Shown here piece by piece: positions 22,356 through 33,899 of a stretch of DNA of 64,000 nt; within the stretch, counting starts at the first letter, position 1, and each line of letters opens with the position of its first letter. The stretch is from Siphonodentalium dalli (Eukaryota > Mollusca > Scaphopoda > Gadilida > Siphonodentaliidae): contig CP136069.1 of NCBI GenBank assembly GCA_032622095.1, forward strand, positions 82,482,958-82,546,957, in the 5' to 3' direction. The notes beneath the pieces were generated by a model. The model had not been told where the DNA came from. It searched no databases and worked only from the letters and a program-made list of their open reading frames with translations. A program made the translations under genes and the position numbers.

Positions 22356-22835
22356 TAAAAATGAATCAAGCATTTTTATTTTTATTTTTTTTCCGACCGA
22401 CCCTACCAAAACAAGGTTAAAAAAATCCGTAAAGCAGAAAAATAAAAAAGTTTGGCCTTAGCATCACTAAGTTCACCCTCTGGGGAACTCATTCTGCTTA
22501 GGCCTCATCTTCTCTGGAAAGTTTCTTTATTATCATATTTTTATAGAAACTTCTTCACATGGACTCTATTTCTTTTTTAGTTTAGTTTATCTATATCCCC
22601 AAATTGGCAGATGACACAATGCATAATCGAGGTTCCCAATGGGTGTACATCACAATAATCACCATTTGGGAACTTCAATCTGAGTCTATGTCTCCCATAG
22701 CAGATAAGGCCACGCAGAATAAGGTCGCAAGAGGGTGAATTTGGTGATGCTAGCCTGCTGTGCAGGATAGCATTATTAAATTCACCCTCTGGGGACATCA
22801 TTCTGCAAATGACAGGCATACTAAATACAGGCTTG

Positions 22836-24380
22836 CACAAAAGTTGCAAAAACAATGACAGAAGACACGACAGCTACGTGTAGATAGCAATTTTCATTCA
22901 CTATTAAGCAGCTATATCAACTTTGAGACGAAATTCATTCATTAAAATGTACTTTTACTTCCATGAACTAGAAATTTAGACAGTTGTTGTTAATTCCGCA
23001 GGATAGACTGGTCCTTGTCTTTGTTCACCGAAAAGTTGAAAATGTAGTAAACTGACACTTTCTGCCTTAGCATATGTCAGTGCAACACGTCCCCTTACAG
23101 GAGTTCATTAATTGTTTCATATCCAGCTTACCTGGACAAATACAAATGTCTTGAAGATTCATTTCGATAGGTTATCTGTTACTGCATGGATAAGAGTTCA
23201 AATTCGGAGTTCAAGGGTTGGACATCGGACTGTCCAGAAGTTTGGAACTGTTTATAAATTTGGCATAGGTGTCTTCATCGGTGTAGTGTACTACTGGACC
23301 TGGGTTGAGTCATATTGTTTGAACTCAACATGTGTATAAAACCTGTTTGGAAGTTTTGTGTGTAGTTAATTTTGATTCACTACAATCTTAATGTCAGAAA
23401 ACCCGGTGTCATTGATACATACTAATATGTAACTGTATATGTCAGGAACATAGGCCTGGGCAGTGCTAACTTCAGCGTTGAGCAAATGAAGCTATTTTTG
23501 ATCTCAGTTGTAGATGAGTGCCATATTTCAAATTGATAGAGATTAATTAGTCCAGTATGGCATAATCTCATTAACAAGTTTGAAACGCCATACATGTTAT
23601 GTAATCTGTATTTGAACAGGTACATGTATATATTAAAATTGCATATATTATTTGCGCTGCTGTTCCCAGTTTGCATATAAATATATAGCATGTGTCATGT
23701 TTCATACAGTAACATTATGTGGCTATTAATATCCTGTGGAGTTTTGGTTGTATCTAGTATTTTACTAAGGTGCAAGTACATGTAGATCATAGGTAATGAC
23801 ATTAAGCCCCAATCATTGTTTGTGATTTTCCAGGATAAACATGCACATATGTATACATCCATCTATGGAATTGTGTGATTGCCTACAGTGTTGCTTCGTA
23901 CAGCTTAAAATGGCATACTCTTGTGTGCAAATAAACATACATGTACTTTATTAATTTGATGAAAAAATTCAAACCTGTACGATGATATTCGGGTCTGCAT
24001 GTTTTTTAGGAAAATCGATGGCTTGATAGTGGTCCATTTAACGGCTGCCGGTGCATATAAAATACAAGAATATTGGTTCTCAAAGCGGCGGTCGCGAGAC
24101 AAACATCTTAGTATTCTTACAAGAACATGTGGAATGTTGTTATTAAGTTGTTGCACTTCCAGGCATTTGAATAATTATTGCCTGTTTTGTGAGAATTGAT
24201 AACATGCTTCCACCTGTACTTCTATTCTGCCCTGCACTATTATTAATTTTGTTAGAAGTTTCCACCCTGTACTTATATTCCGCCCTACACTTCTATTTGG
24301 CACATGTGAGTAGACAGCAGTCATGGGTTCATTGGGTTGCATCTTAATCATTGTTTGTGTATTCCACAGGATACATGTAG
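22836..24380. other. Intergenic stretch, no gene recognised
   Basis: Apart from the dispersed repeat at 23720-23850 and a related part at 24340-24375, nothing is recognisable. Several open frames exist on both strands, but without conserved motifs or credible splice sites. Confidence 0.35.
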
Positions 24381-24383
24381 TAA

Positions 24384-24610
24384 TTGCCAAATCACAAAAT
24401 CATCTGGACACACATTGGTCCAGACAAAATAAAAAACCAGAAGAGAATCAGACAGATACTGTGGCACACAAGAGTTCAAGTGTACCAACACTCTTTCTTT
24501 CCGTCGATGATCCCCCTCTGGAACGAACTGATTGAGGAGATTGTCAAGAGCGATCAATTCATATGAGGAATTCATGGCTGCTCTCCGAAGCCACAATATA
24601 GAGTGATCAC
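24384..24610 (+). pseudogene. LINE reverse-transcriptase C-terminal fragment
   Basis: The frame ends HSFFPSMIPLWNELIEEIV-KSDQFI followed by a stop. The pattern SFFP-x-x-I-x-x-WN-x-L-x-x-x-V is the usual C-terminus of jockey/CR1-type LINE polyproteins. It may be the 3' part of the same lineage as 17180-17700, but the two are 6.7 kb apart. Confidence 0.7.
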
Positions 24611-24654
24611 TAGATCATGCCATGAATCCCTACTCTGGCTAACGCCGTAGAGAT

Positions 24655-25103
24655 CATATTCCACCAGTAGGAAACCTTGGAACTTTTTTTGGAAGTTTTG
24701 ACAGGGAACCTTATAAAGTTGAAAAATAATGCGGGGAATATATTTCTTAGACATTATCTGTTCCTTAATAATGTAATTCACTATAGGTGAAGGTCCCAAG
24801 TTGAAATATCATGATTTAAGTGACTTTGTGAGCAATTAGCTTTGCGTCGCTTACAGTTATGGAATTTCTCCTGGGTAATTAATTCAATGTTTATTGCGAT
24901 ATCGGCTCACAAAAGTCATGGAAAAGCATTCAATTTCGAGTTGGCTTTTCCATGACTTGGGACATTCACCTACAGCGAAGTACATTATTAAGGAACAGAT
25001 AATATTAAACTAAGAGATATATTCCCTGCATATTTTTTTCGTCTCTATAACGTTCCCTATCAAAACTTCAAAATGTTCCCAGGTTTTGTACTAGTGGAAT
25101 ATG
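24655..25103. mobile_element. 449-bp MITE with about 150-bp inverted arms
   Basis: CATATTCCACCAGTAGGAAACC on the left mirrors the right end GGTTTTGTACTAGTGGAATATG. The arms also share TGACAGGGAACCTTATA, TTATCTGTTCCTTAATAATG and TAGGTGAAGGTCCCAAG. The arms have diverged visibly, so the element is old. Confidence 0.7.
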
Positions 25104-26145
25104 CATTTAATTAATATGAAGAAGAAAATAAGTTTTAGCTACTTTACTCTTTAGCTGATCGGCCCAGACTGTACACTTTCTCATTTTTAAGTGAATATTG
25201 GGCTGACTGTTGGGACATCCACAAAGAGAACTCTGCAAATGGTACCGACTGAAAATCATCCGACTGTTGAGTCTGTTCTAATAGCAATGACCCTAAGTTG
25301 GGCTAACATGAATTAGCTGAAACAAGGTGACCACAGGCCTTCTAATCTAAACAGTGACCAGGTGACTGAGATCTTAATAAATAGAAATTCAATATATACA
25401 CCTATTTTCCATAACTTAGTTTTAGAAGGATATTAAGGTAAGTGGACTAATTACTTCAAAAATATATAATATCACTCAATAAATCTGTTTAGAAGGCCTG
25501 TGAAAGTGACAAACATCTTGAACCTGTTGAACTTGAAGTTGAACAAGTTTTATAGACAAAAGTTGAACTTGAATGTTCAACTGAGTGAATATTATCGCCG
25601 TATCATTTCAATGCGGGGCAACAGTAGAATAAATGACATGGAAAATCGGAGTTTTTGTGAGATAAAGTAATTGATGACGTATTGAGACGATTTACCGTTC
25701 AATAAGATAATTTAATTTGAAGTAGACAGTCATGTTTTCAGTGCAAACGCAGGAAGTGCACTGAAAATAAGATCACGTGACTTTTGGATAAACAGTCTGC
25801 GGATTGGATGAACAATCGACGGAGTGTTGCTCCGCACTGTGTCTGTGACAGATAGTTCAAGTTTCTTATATTTGTTCTCAACCACCCAGCAATACCATTA
25901 TCAACACAAGACGTTATGGTTTATATTCCACATGAAAGAGAGACTATTCGTGAGATTTGAGTGAAGACCCGATAAACCTTGAATTGATTTTTTAAAGGGG
26001 AGACCGGATCGAAGGTACATGAGCAAAATAACGCCGGCATGTAGATTAACAGATACAAAACTAGCTTCCGGTTTGTAATTTCGGCGTGCACGTTTTGCAG
26101 AGATTTCCCCCAAGAATCTTCTGGATTATTCGATAATATCTCAAA
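25104..26145 (+). other. Upstream region and leader of TRMT112
   Basis: 25150-25275 repeats sequence seen at 15445-15545 (GGCCCAGACTGTACACTTTC). The last ~300 bases before TRMT112 are less repetitive and contain more CpG, consistent with a housekeeping-type promoter, but no TATA box or initiator could be fixed. An in-frame TAA at 26134-26136 closes the frame four codons before the ATG. Confidence 0.4.
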
Positions 26146-26223
26146 ATGAAGTTGCTAACTCATAATATGCTGACATCGAACATGATAAAGGGTGTCACCA
26201 AAGGCTACCCCCTTGGAATTGAG
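26146..26223 (+). CDS. TRMT112: TRMT112, exon 1
   Basis: Exon 1 encodes the 26 residues MKLLTHNMLTSNMIKGVTKG-YPLGIE and ends at GAG|GTGAAA (phase 0). The MKLLTHN-L-S start is the family hallmark, and an upstream in-frame stop fixes this ATG. With the exons at 40734, 46525 and 52164 the protein is 124 residues, next to about 125 in vertebrates, and all three introns are phase 0. TRMT112 is a small zinc-ribbon-like activator that binds and stabilises several class I methyltransferases (known partners include TRMT11, METTL5, BUD23, N6AMT1, ALKBH8), acting in tRNA, 18S rRNA and release-factor methylation in cytosol and nucleus. The gene is stretched over 26 kb by transposon-filled introns. Confidence 0.96.
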
Positions 26224-26865
26224 GTGAAAAAGTCTTTATGTAAAATATATTTCCCGATTTCGTGTTAACAAATAAAAATTTGACATTATACATCTTAATA
26301 ATTGTTAATCTGGTACTAGCAACCTCAAAAGGTTTTGGAAAAGTTCATGTGATTGTTTAGATATTTAAGTTTTTGAGAGCCTGAGATAACTACAAGCATA
26401 TATGAAAGCAAAAAAAAAAATTCTGTATTTTTTTTTGCAAATTTTTTAAGTTCGGGCTTTGAAACAAAATGTCTGTAAGGTTTGCGATTCGTTGCGGCAG
26501 CAAGAAGAGCCCACATTTTTAAGCCATTACTTAAATCAGTGCCCACACAATCTAAAAAAAATAGCAAGCAGTTTGTCTCACCTCTGTTTTCCGCTACTTT
26601 TTTGACATGAGAAAAATTAGGTGACATAAAACAAACCGCTATTTCAGGAAGATGCAAATAAATATGAACAAATGGAGTATAAGAATACTTACAAAAGTGA
26701 ATAGAATAACAGTTAGTTGTCATATATAGTGTGAAAAAGGAAATAATCCTGGTATAAAGTTAGTTTACAATAGAATAAACATTGCGAATTAACATGTGTT
26801 AGCGACAACAGTGTTCCGGCCACTTCCGGTTTCACAATCTGTGAACGAACAAAACGTGTCTTTTC
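26224..26865. other. Start of TRMT112 intron 1, no feature recognised
   Basis: Donor GTGAAAAAG at 26224. An A-run (26408-26421) and a T-run are visible. An open minus-strand frame at 26325-26723 has no recognisable motif and lies wholly in the intron. Confidence 0.35.
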
Positions 26866-27039
26866 GGTCACTATGAATACCGAACATAACCGAACACAAC
26901 CGAAAACAAGTTAAAATAAAGAATAGAATAGGGAAATGTAACAAATAAAGTTGATATGAGTGTGTAGGTAGATGTAAGGTAGTGATATGTGAAGTTTGAT
27001 ACAATTTGGGCTATTAAAAGTTATGTTATTGGCAGTTTT
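26866..27039 (+). repeat. Left flank of duplicated segment; 50-bp inverted repeat
   Basis: GGTCACTATGAATACCGAAC (running to about 26915) is repeated in inverse orientation at about 35969-36018. The segment CTATGAATACCGAACA...AAAAGTTATG is repeated directly at 31260-31397, each time just before an AGCTCA(A/C)CTGAGAC element. Confidence 0.65.
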
Positions 27040-28053
27040 TAGCTCAACTGAGACGAAGTCTCCGGTGGAGCTAAAGTCATCACTCCTCGTCTGTCTGTCT
27101 GTCTGTCCGTCTGTCAAGAATCATCTCCTCGAGAACCGTAAGATGGAACAGGTTCATATTTGGTGTGGATGTTCCCTAGGTGAATCTAATTCAGATTTGT
27201 TCAAATGAGGTCATCAGGTCGATTAGTTGAAAAAGCAGGGCCACAACTCTAATCCTTCATAGTAATTCTTAGAACGACTTCTTACCAGAACTATAAGGCC
27301 TAATGGGTTCATATTTGGTGTGGATGTTCCCTAGGTAACTCCCATTCAGATTTGTTCAAATGAGGTCACCAGGTTGATTAGTTGAGAAACCAGGGCCATA
27401 ACTCATAGTAATTCTTACAATGACTTCTTCTCAAGGAATATTGTGCTGATTAATCTTATATTTGGTACGGAGGGACCTTGGTTGACTGGGGTTCAGATTT
27501 GTTCAAATGGGGTCACTGGGTCAAATAGGGGCAGAGCCAGGGACATAACTTTAAAAACAAAACATTTCATTTTTGCATTTTGACCTTTAATTTTTTTTAG
27601 ACACAACACAGCCTCATATTTTTACCTAGATTTTTCTTAGCATGTTCTTCAACTGTATGGATTTTGGTATTGTTTATTTAACCCTTTCCACTCTTGTTTT
27701 TATATAGAATTCATCCAAGACAGGATTACTCAAACATTTTTCATCTGATCGACACCAAATTTGGTTTATGACACTTATATACAGATCAAATTAAAATATG
27801 GGTTTGATCCGATATATTTTAACAGAGTTATGGCCCTTTATAATTCACACCTCTTTGCTATGCACTATGAATTTTTAAGAGAACACTGAAGCCTATATAA
27901 TTGAAAAAGCCAATTTATCAAAGTGTGGACACTGATACTCTGGCTGAAGACTGCTTGCTTCAGACAAGTTTACCATCTGTCATTACATGACATGACATTA
28001 GTTAAACACCTATTCTACAAGAATAAATAGGAATAGTCCATTGTTCATTTCTT

Positions 28054-28190
28054 CAAGCCTGGACATAGTGTGTCTGACATGTGCAGAATGAGGTCCCCAG
28101 ATGGTGAATTTAGTGTTGCTACCCTGTACAGCAGGCTAGCATCACCAAATACACCCTCCAGGACCTAATTTTGCTTAGGCCTCATCTTCT
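28054..28190 (+). mobile_element. Left part of a CAAGCC-family MITE
   Basis: CAAGCCTGGACATAGTG and the left hairpin up to CTTAGGCCTCATCTTCTGGG, then abrupt change to the host repeat. The right half is missing. Confidence 0.7.
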
Positions 28191-28283
28191 GGGACAAAAA
28201 AAATATTTTTTGAACATGTTATAAAATTTGAAAATTTGAAAAAAGTGACACTATCTGCAGAGTTATGAAACTTTACTCTTTAA

Positions 28284-29842
28284 CCCTTTGAACCCTGACG
28301 CCCCACAGTGATCGACACCCTGACCCGGGGCTCCCAGTGGTATTTCCGCTTAAATTAGACAGTGTCTAGTCGCATGGTGTTGATTATGTTCAAACTGTGA
28401 CACAGGTCTGAAACTTTACAAGTTAGTCCCCCATGGATCAGCGATCATTATAAGATCGCGAGACTTTGCCTCGCGGCAATTCCTTGGTAACGGTTGCTAG
28501 GCAACTACCCGGAATTGACTGGAAAATGTAAATATAGCTTATAGCATCATTATTCAACCCCAGTGATTGCGTTTTTTTGATACAGGTAATACCCTAACGT
28601 GAAATTTGAGATATACCCGACCAGAATAGTGAACCAAATATCCCATTTATGGGTAGCAACGGTTGCTAAGCAAATACCAATAATGATCGAATGACATTGC
28701 ACTAACTATTCAGTGGTATGTTTTGCCTTAATTTAGACAGTGTCTATAGTCGCGTGGTGTTTGTTATGTTCAAAGGGGACACATAACTGAAACTGTACAG
28801 GCAGGCTATGCATGCATGGACCACTGATCATTGTAAGACCGGGATACTTTGCCACCCGATCTCCCCTTAGAAACGGTTACTAGGCAACTACCCGAAATTT
28901 GCAGGATAAACAAATTCTAGCTTTTAACGTTGTAATTATACATCAGCGAATTGCGTTTCGATGCAACCAATATCCTAATGTGAAATGTAAGATATACCTG
29001 ACCATGTGCGAGTAAGTCAACTTGATATGCGATAGACTTTTTGCCGCATGTGGCATAACAGAGACTGATATTACAGAGACCATGCAGAAACAACGTAATT
29101 TCCCGTAACATATCGTGGCCCCATTGTTCAAGTAAGCTGTCTAGATTGTGTCTACTGAACATGTGAAACATGCAACTATATGTCATATATAGCGCCACAA
29201 TTCACTTAAACGCATTTTTCAAAATGAATTATAGCCTGCGCGCATGTGCATATTTTCCTACCGTTTCTAGCGGGCAGCCAATCCATATACACACCTTTGC
29301 CAGCGCTGACTTCAATAGGCCCATTTAAATATATATATTGGTTGATATGTCGTGTATAAATACGTTATAAACCATTTATTTGTCATTGTGCTGGTCTGCG
29401 CATGCTCGAATAAATCAACTTGATAGGCGATAGACCCTTCCCCATATGTAGCAGAACACTGACTAATATACGCGAGGGTAATTTAAACTGAAATTGTGTG
29501 TCTAAATTATGTCTGTTCTGTACACACACGGGGAACACGAAATTATATGCCCTAAATATAGCGGCACAGTTCGCTTAAAATATCGTATGTTTTTGTAGAT
29601 TATATGCTATGCGCATGCGCATATATTTCTACCCGATACTAGCGGCCAACCATTCCATACGAACCATGAGCGCCGCTGACATATGTGGGGGCAATTTAAA
29701 TATAAATCAGTGGGTCTGACGCTCGTTATACTATATATAAATTTGCTACCGAATCATGTCGTCGCTGCACTGAAATATCGGTGTTACGGGATATAGTCAC
29801 GGTTCGTTTGCACCTAAATATCGGTGTTACGGGTTCAACGGG
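28284..29842. mobile_element. 1.56-kb TTAA-flanked element with internal duplications
   Basis: Ends CCCTTTGAACCCTGAC and the reverse complement CCCGTTGAACCCGTAAC; TTAA on both sides (28280-28283, 29843-29846). The tandem paralogous segment (copy B, near 31905) lacks it. Inside, a GGTATTTCCGCTTAAATTAG ... CAGTGTCTAGTCGC block is duplicated at about 28340 and 28712. A GCGCATGTGCATATTTTCCTAC block is duplicated at about 29238 and 29612. The ends and TTAA target fit piggyBac-like non-autonomous elements. No transposase frame. Confidence 0.7.
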
Positions 29843-30132
29843 TTAATGAAATTATGGAAACATTCCACCCTCCCCCACCCACCCCCTCCCACATGGCCCA
29901 GACCCAACCCTGCCATCAACCAACATCCCTTCCAAGCCATATCACCTCTCAATTTAATTAATACCTCTTCTCACCACAGAAGCATATATATCTGCAAAGA
30001 CACAGGTCATTAATTTAGATTAGAATAATAGATGTCATCTGGCTAGTTTATGTAAACATATCTGTAGCAATTTAAAAACAAGGTTAGGTGATGACTGACA
30101 TTCAATGGTACTGTGAACGGCTTAGATTTCTT

Positions 30133-30568
30133 CGAGTCTGGAAATAGTGTGTCTGACATTTACAAAGTGAGGTCCCCAGATTTTGAATTTAGTGTTGCTA
30201 CCCCATACAGCATGCTAGCATCACCAAATACACCCTCCAGGGACCTAATTCTGCTTAAGCCTCATCTTCTGTGAAGTATCCTAAGTATCAAATTGACAGT
30301 TTGTTTTAGTCACTTTTTTCCACCTGTTCAGTTTCAATGTCCCCCTAATTTGCAGAAGATAAATTGCATAATTGAGGTGCTCAGTGGGTGTGTATCACCA
30401 ACTTCAACTGTAGGACTTCAATCTGTTCCTAGGTTTTATTGGCCATTGAGGCCTAATCAGATTGAGGATGAATTCGGAGATGCTAGCCTGCCTTACGTAA
30501 TATTGTCATTAAATCCACATTTTGGGGACCTAATTCTGCAAATGTCAGACATACTAAATTCAGGCTTG
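30133..30568 (+). mobile_element. CAAGCC-family MITE, degenerate
   Basis: Both end hairpins and the CTTAGG/CCCCCTAATTTGC middle are recognisable; it begins CGAGTCTGGAAATAG and ends TTCAGGCTTG. More substitutions than the other copies. Confidence 0.65.
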
Positions 30569-31253
30569 GCCATTTCATATTATTTTCTTAATCACCACTT
30601 ATCCAGATGAATTCATACCACTAATTTTCAAAGAAAAATTGGGGGGGGGGTATATATTGGTATACTTTGATCAAAAGTTAAACAGTTAAAAATTTCATGC
30701 CTGATACTACATTAGTTGTAGATTAGATGTTCACACCAAAAATAAGTTAGAATTGTTCTCGTAGGATGGTTTGATTTTCTAACATGTATGTTTTTAAACC
30801 ATCAGTCCATATGTTCCTACTTCAGGTTAAACTGTTGGACCGAATTGGCCACAAATTTTAACTTTATGGGTGGTGTCAGGTTGGTAATTATCAAACGTTT
30901 GAGAGCTTGAAGTACTGGTACCAGTTGTAAAATTCAACCTAAGAGGAATGTACAAAAGGATTTTTGTGAACTTAGTACTGTGGTATGGTTGTCCTCTTTA
31001 AAAGATAAGAGGTTGGAGATTTGTCAGTGATGTGCAATTAGAAATTTCAAGGTGAAGAGCCCTGCTCATCTGAGAACATCCAGCTATGTCCATGTTTAGA
31101 ACTACTTGTCTTAAGTGATTTTGTCAAGTACTGACTCTTGTAGTCTTCAGAGTCCCCGTCTTCTCAGTCCTTACAGTCTGGCGAGCGACCCACAGTCATT
31201 GACTGTCTTGTATGCTATTACGCTGTCGGCACGCAAGCGAGAGTTCGGGGGAG

Positions 31254-31397
31254 GATTTCTATGAATACCGAACACAAGTCTAAATAAGGGATGATTAAGA
31301 CAAATATAAGAAAAAAAGTATATAGGGATGTGTAGGTAGACGTATTTTGGTGATTTATGAAGTTTGGTGCAATTTGGGCTACTAAAAGTTATGTTTT
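31254..31397 (+). repeat. Second copy of the flanking segment
   Basis: TGAATACCGAACAC ... TGTAGGTAGACGT ... CAATTTGGGCTACTAAAAGT matches 26875-27039. It marks the junction of the two tandem segmental copies. Confidence 0.65.
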
Positions 31398-33899
31398 TAG
31401 CTCACCTGAGACGAAGTCTCCGGTGGAGCTATAGTCATCACTCCTCGTCCGTCCGTCCGTCCGTCCGTCAACAATTCTTTGAACATCTTCTCCTCTGGAA
31501 CCGTAAGACCAAATGGGTTCATATTTGGTGTGGATGTTCCCTAGGTGACTCTCATTCCGATTTCAAATGAGGTCACTGGGTCAAATAGTTGCGAAGCCAG
31601 GGCCATAACTCTGTAATTCTTACAACAACTTCTTCTCAAATTTCATTGGGCCGAATGGGTTCATATTTGGTACAAAGGGTCTTTGGGGGACTGTTATTCA
31701 GATTTGTTCAAATGAGGTCACTGGGTCGAATGTGGGCAGAGCCAGTGACATAACTAAAAAAAAAAAAAAAAAAATGTTAAATTCAGATTTTTGGAATTTT
31801 CACCTTACTCAATTTAACAAACAATTTTTTTTTTTAAGCATGTTATAAAATTTGAAAAAAGTGACACCATTATAACATCTGCAGATTTATGAAACTTGAA
31901 TCTTTAGTCTTCTGAAATTACAGAAATATTCCATTACCCATCCCCCTCCCACATGGCCCAGACGCACCCCCACCCTGCAGTGGCCTACACCCAACCAATA
32001 TCCCTTCCAATGGATATCATTTCCAGCTTCCAACATTAATACCTGTTCTATTAAAGTTGCAGATATCTCTTTGTGGATAGACAGAGAGAAACACAGGTCA
32101 TTAATCTAGGAATACAATGTCACTGACAGCTTGAATAAACATACTGCTAGCAATTTTAAACAAACTGCCTGAATTTAGTGTGTCTGACATTTGCAGGTCA
32201 GAGAATCATTAATAAGAGGTACAATCTATCATGTATTGTTCAACATGGCAAATAGGAGGTCTGTCATTTGCAGAATGAGGTCCCCAGAGGGTGAATTTAG
32301 TGATGCTATCCCACACAGTGGGCTAGCATCACCAAATTCACCCTCTGGAGACCTCATTCTGCTTAGGCTTCATCTTCTTGGAAGTATCTATAGTATCAAA
32401 TTAACATTGTTGTTAGTTACATTTCCCTTCTAGGAAGTTTCTATATCCCCTAATTTGCAGAAGATAAAATTCATAATTGAGGTGTCCAATGTGTGAACAT
32501 CAACTTCAACTGGGGAACTTCAATCTTATCCTAGGTCTGCCATAGCAGTTGAAGGCCTTAGCAGAATGAGGTCCACAGAGGGTGAATTTAGTGATGCTAG
32601 CCCACTGTGCAGGATAGCGTCACTAAAGTCACCCTCTGGGGGACCTCATTCCGCAAATGACAGACACACTATCACACTATTTCAAGGCTTGATTGTATAA
32701 TACATTGTGTTGCTTGAGGCCAGGCACATACAATGTAGGAATAGGTGCACTATTTGCAGGCTTGCTCCTTTGGTGATTGTGGTTCAGATTTGTTCAATCA
32801 GGGTCACCAGGTCAAGTAGGTGCAAGGCCAGCTACATTACTCTTTCTCTACATAGTAATTCATGATGTGTCTTCTATGCAATAATCAAATGGCTTATATT
32901 TGGTATGAAATTACCTTTGTGAAAATGGGATCACAAAGTCAAATAAGGGCAGAGCCAGAGACTTAACTATTTCACTACATAGTAATTCTTAAAATATGTT
33001 TGCAAGAACTAGTTGGCTTATTTAGCATGGAATGTTCTTCCTTGACTGCAATTCAGATTTTTTTTAAATGGGGTCACCTGGTCAAATAGGGGCCAAGCGA
33101 AGGACATTTTCCCTCTTAATATGCTTCCTTCACAAGGACCATCAGGTCTATTTTATTGATATTTATCATATGTATGAAGGGTTCTTTGGTGTCTTGGATT
33201 CAAATTTATTCAGATGGGGTCACCAGGTTAAATAGGGTGGGACCAGGGACATAACTATATGTCTCTATGGTAATTCTTAAAATGTCTTCTCAAGAGAGGT
33301 TGGACTATTTAGCTTACATATAGTATGGAGCAATCAAGAGGATCCTAAAGTGACTGAGATTCAGATTTGTTAAAATGAGGTCAATTTGTCAAGAAATGGT
33401 GGGGCTATGGGGAGTTAACACTTTTGTGTCTAATAAAATCATTGAAATACCAAATTCATTAAAACATCTACCTTGGAACCACCTGACTGATTAATCTGAC
33501 TTACATGTATTGTGTTTTGGATCCATGGATAATTGGGCTTCAAACATGTCTAAATGGTTTTAGAAAAAGGCGCTTGTGTGATTTGAAATTTCCAACAATT
33601 GAGAAAGTTTGAGGTGTCAGTTGTGAAATTCCAACCTAAGACTTGGGAGTCTGTATACCGGTCAAAGGGGACTTGTTGAGCTGGAGGAGGAGGGGGTGAT
33701 CAGTAGTATACAGTTGGTAATTTCAAGGTGGATTTTCACCAATCTACATATGTGAAGTCTCTCTAGCCACATATCCTGTTTAGAGCTATTTCTTTTAAAG
33801 TAATTATGAAAAGTTCTGACTGTTGTAGTCTCCAGAGTCCCAGTCTTATCAGTCTTTGCAGTCTGGTGAGCGACCCCACAGTCATTGACTGTCTTGTTT
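31398..33899 (+). mobile_element. Hairpin-ended Helitron-like element, copy B
   Basis: Starts TAGCTCACCTGAGACGAAGT with a CGTCCGTCCGTCC tract and ends ACAGTCATTGACTGTCTTGT. It holds a CAAGCC MITE at 32261-32691. Beyond the end, TTTTACGCTGTCGGC matches the sequence after copy A, so copies A and B descend from a segmental duplication rather than separate insertions. Confidence 0.75.
32164..32691 (+). mobile_element. CAAGCC-family MITE with duplicated left edge
   Basis: GCCTGAATTTAGTGTGTC (32166) is a first, broken left edge; the main element runs from the GCAGAATGAGGTCCCCAGAG hairpin (32272) to TTTCAAGGCTTG. After it comes ATTGTATAATACATTGTG, the same flank as at 50138, so this insertion is shared with the element at 48802-52011. 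Confidence 0.75.

Larger units (their letters stand above)
18937..22457. mobile_element. TTA-flanked transposon with 33-bp inverted ends
   Basis: The left end GGCCAAACTTTTTTATTTT (on to ACGGAT) and the reverse complement of the right end agree over 33 bp with one mismatch. TTA lies on both sides (18934-18936, 22458-22460). Removing the element with one TTA restores the host hairpin sequence exactly. A 3-bp TTA duplication with GG...CC ends points to PIF/Harbinger-like non-autonomous elements (inference). No transposase frame was found; most of the inside is the satellite element at 19545-22355. Confidence 0.8.
18852..22835 (+). mobile_element. hAT-like MITE split by a nested insertion
   Basis: Left part 18852-18936 (CATGCCTGA...GCAGAATGAGGTCCCC) and right part 22458-22835 (to ACAGGCTTG) together make a standard CAAGCC-family MITE. 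The outer flanking octamers CACAAAAT and CACAAAAG match at 7 of 8 positions. The split is in the loop of the left hairpin, at TTA. Confidence 0.85.
27040..31211 (+). mobile_element. Hairpin-ended Helitron-like element, copy A
   Basis: The 5' end TAGCTCAACTGAGACGAAGT-CTCCGGTGGAGCTA folds into a hairpin and is followed by a CTGTCTGTCTGTCCGTC tract and degenerate TTGTTCAAATGAGGTCAC units. The 3' end carries ACAGTCATTGACTGT hairpin then CTTGT. It is lengthened by a CAAGCC MITE left part (28054-28190), a TTAA-flanked element (28284-29842) and a full CAAGCC MITE (30133-30568). No coding capacity. Confidence 0.7.

Noticed and set aside
17180-24610. Joining the LINE fragments at 17180-17700 and 24384-24610 into one element
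   Set aside because: They fit consecutive parts of a LINE ORF, but 6.7 kb of other sequence lies between and no shared insertion boundary was seen; they are kept as separate remnants.
25901-26113. Minus-strand frame just upstream of TRMT112 as a divergent gene
   Set aside because: No family motif, no splice sites, and it overlaps the expected leader and promoter of TRMT112.
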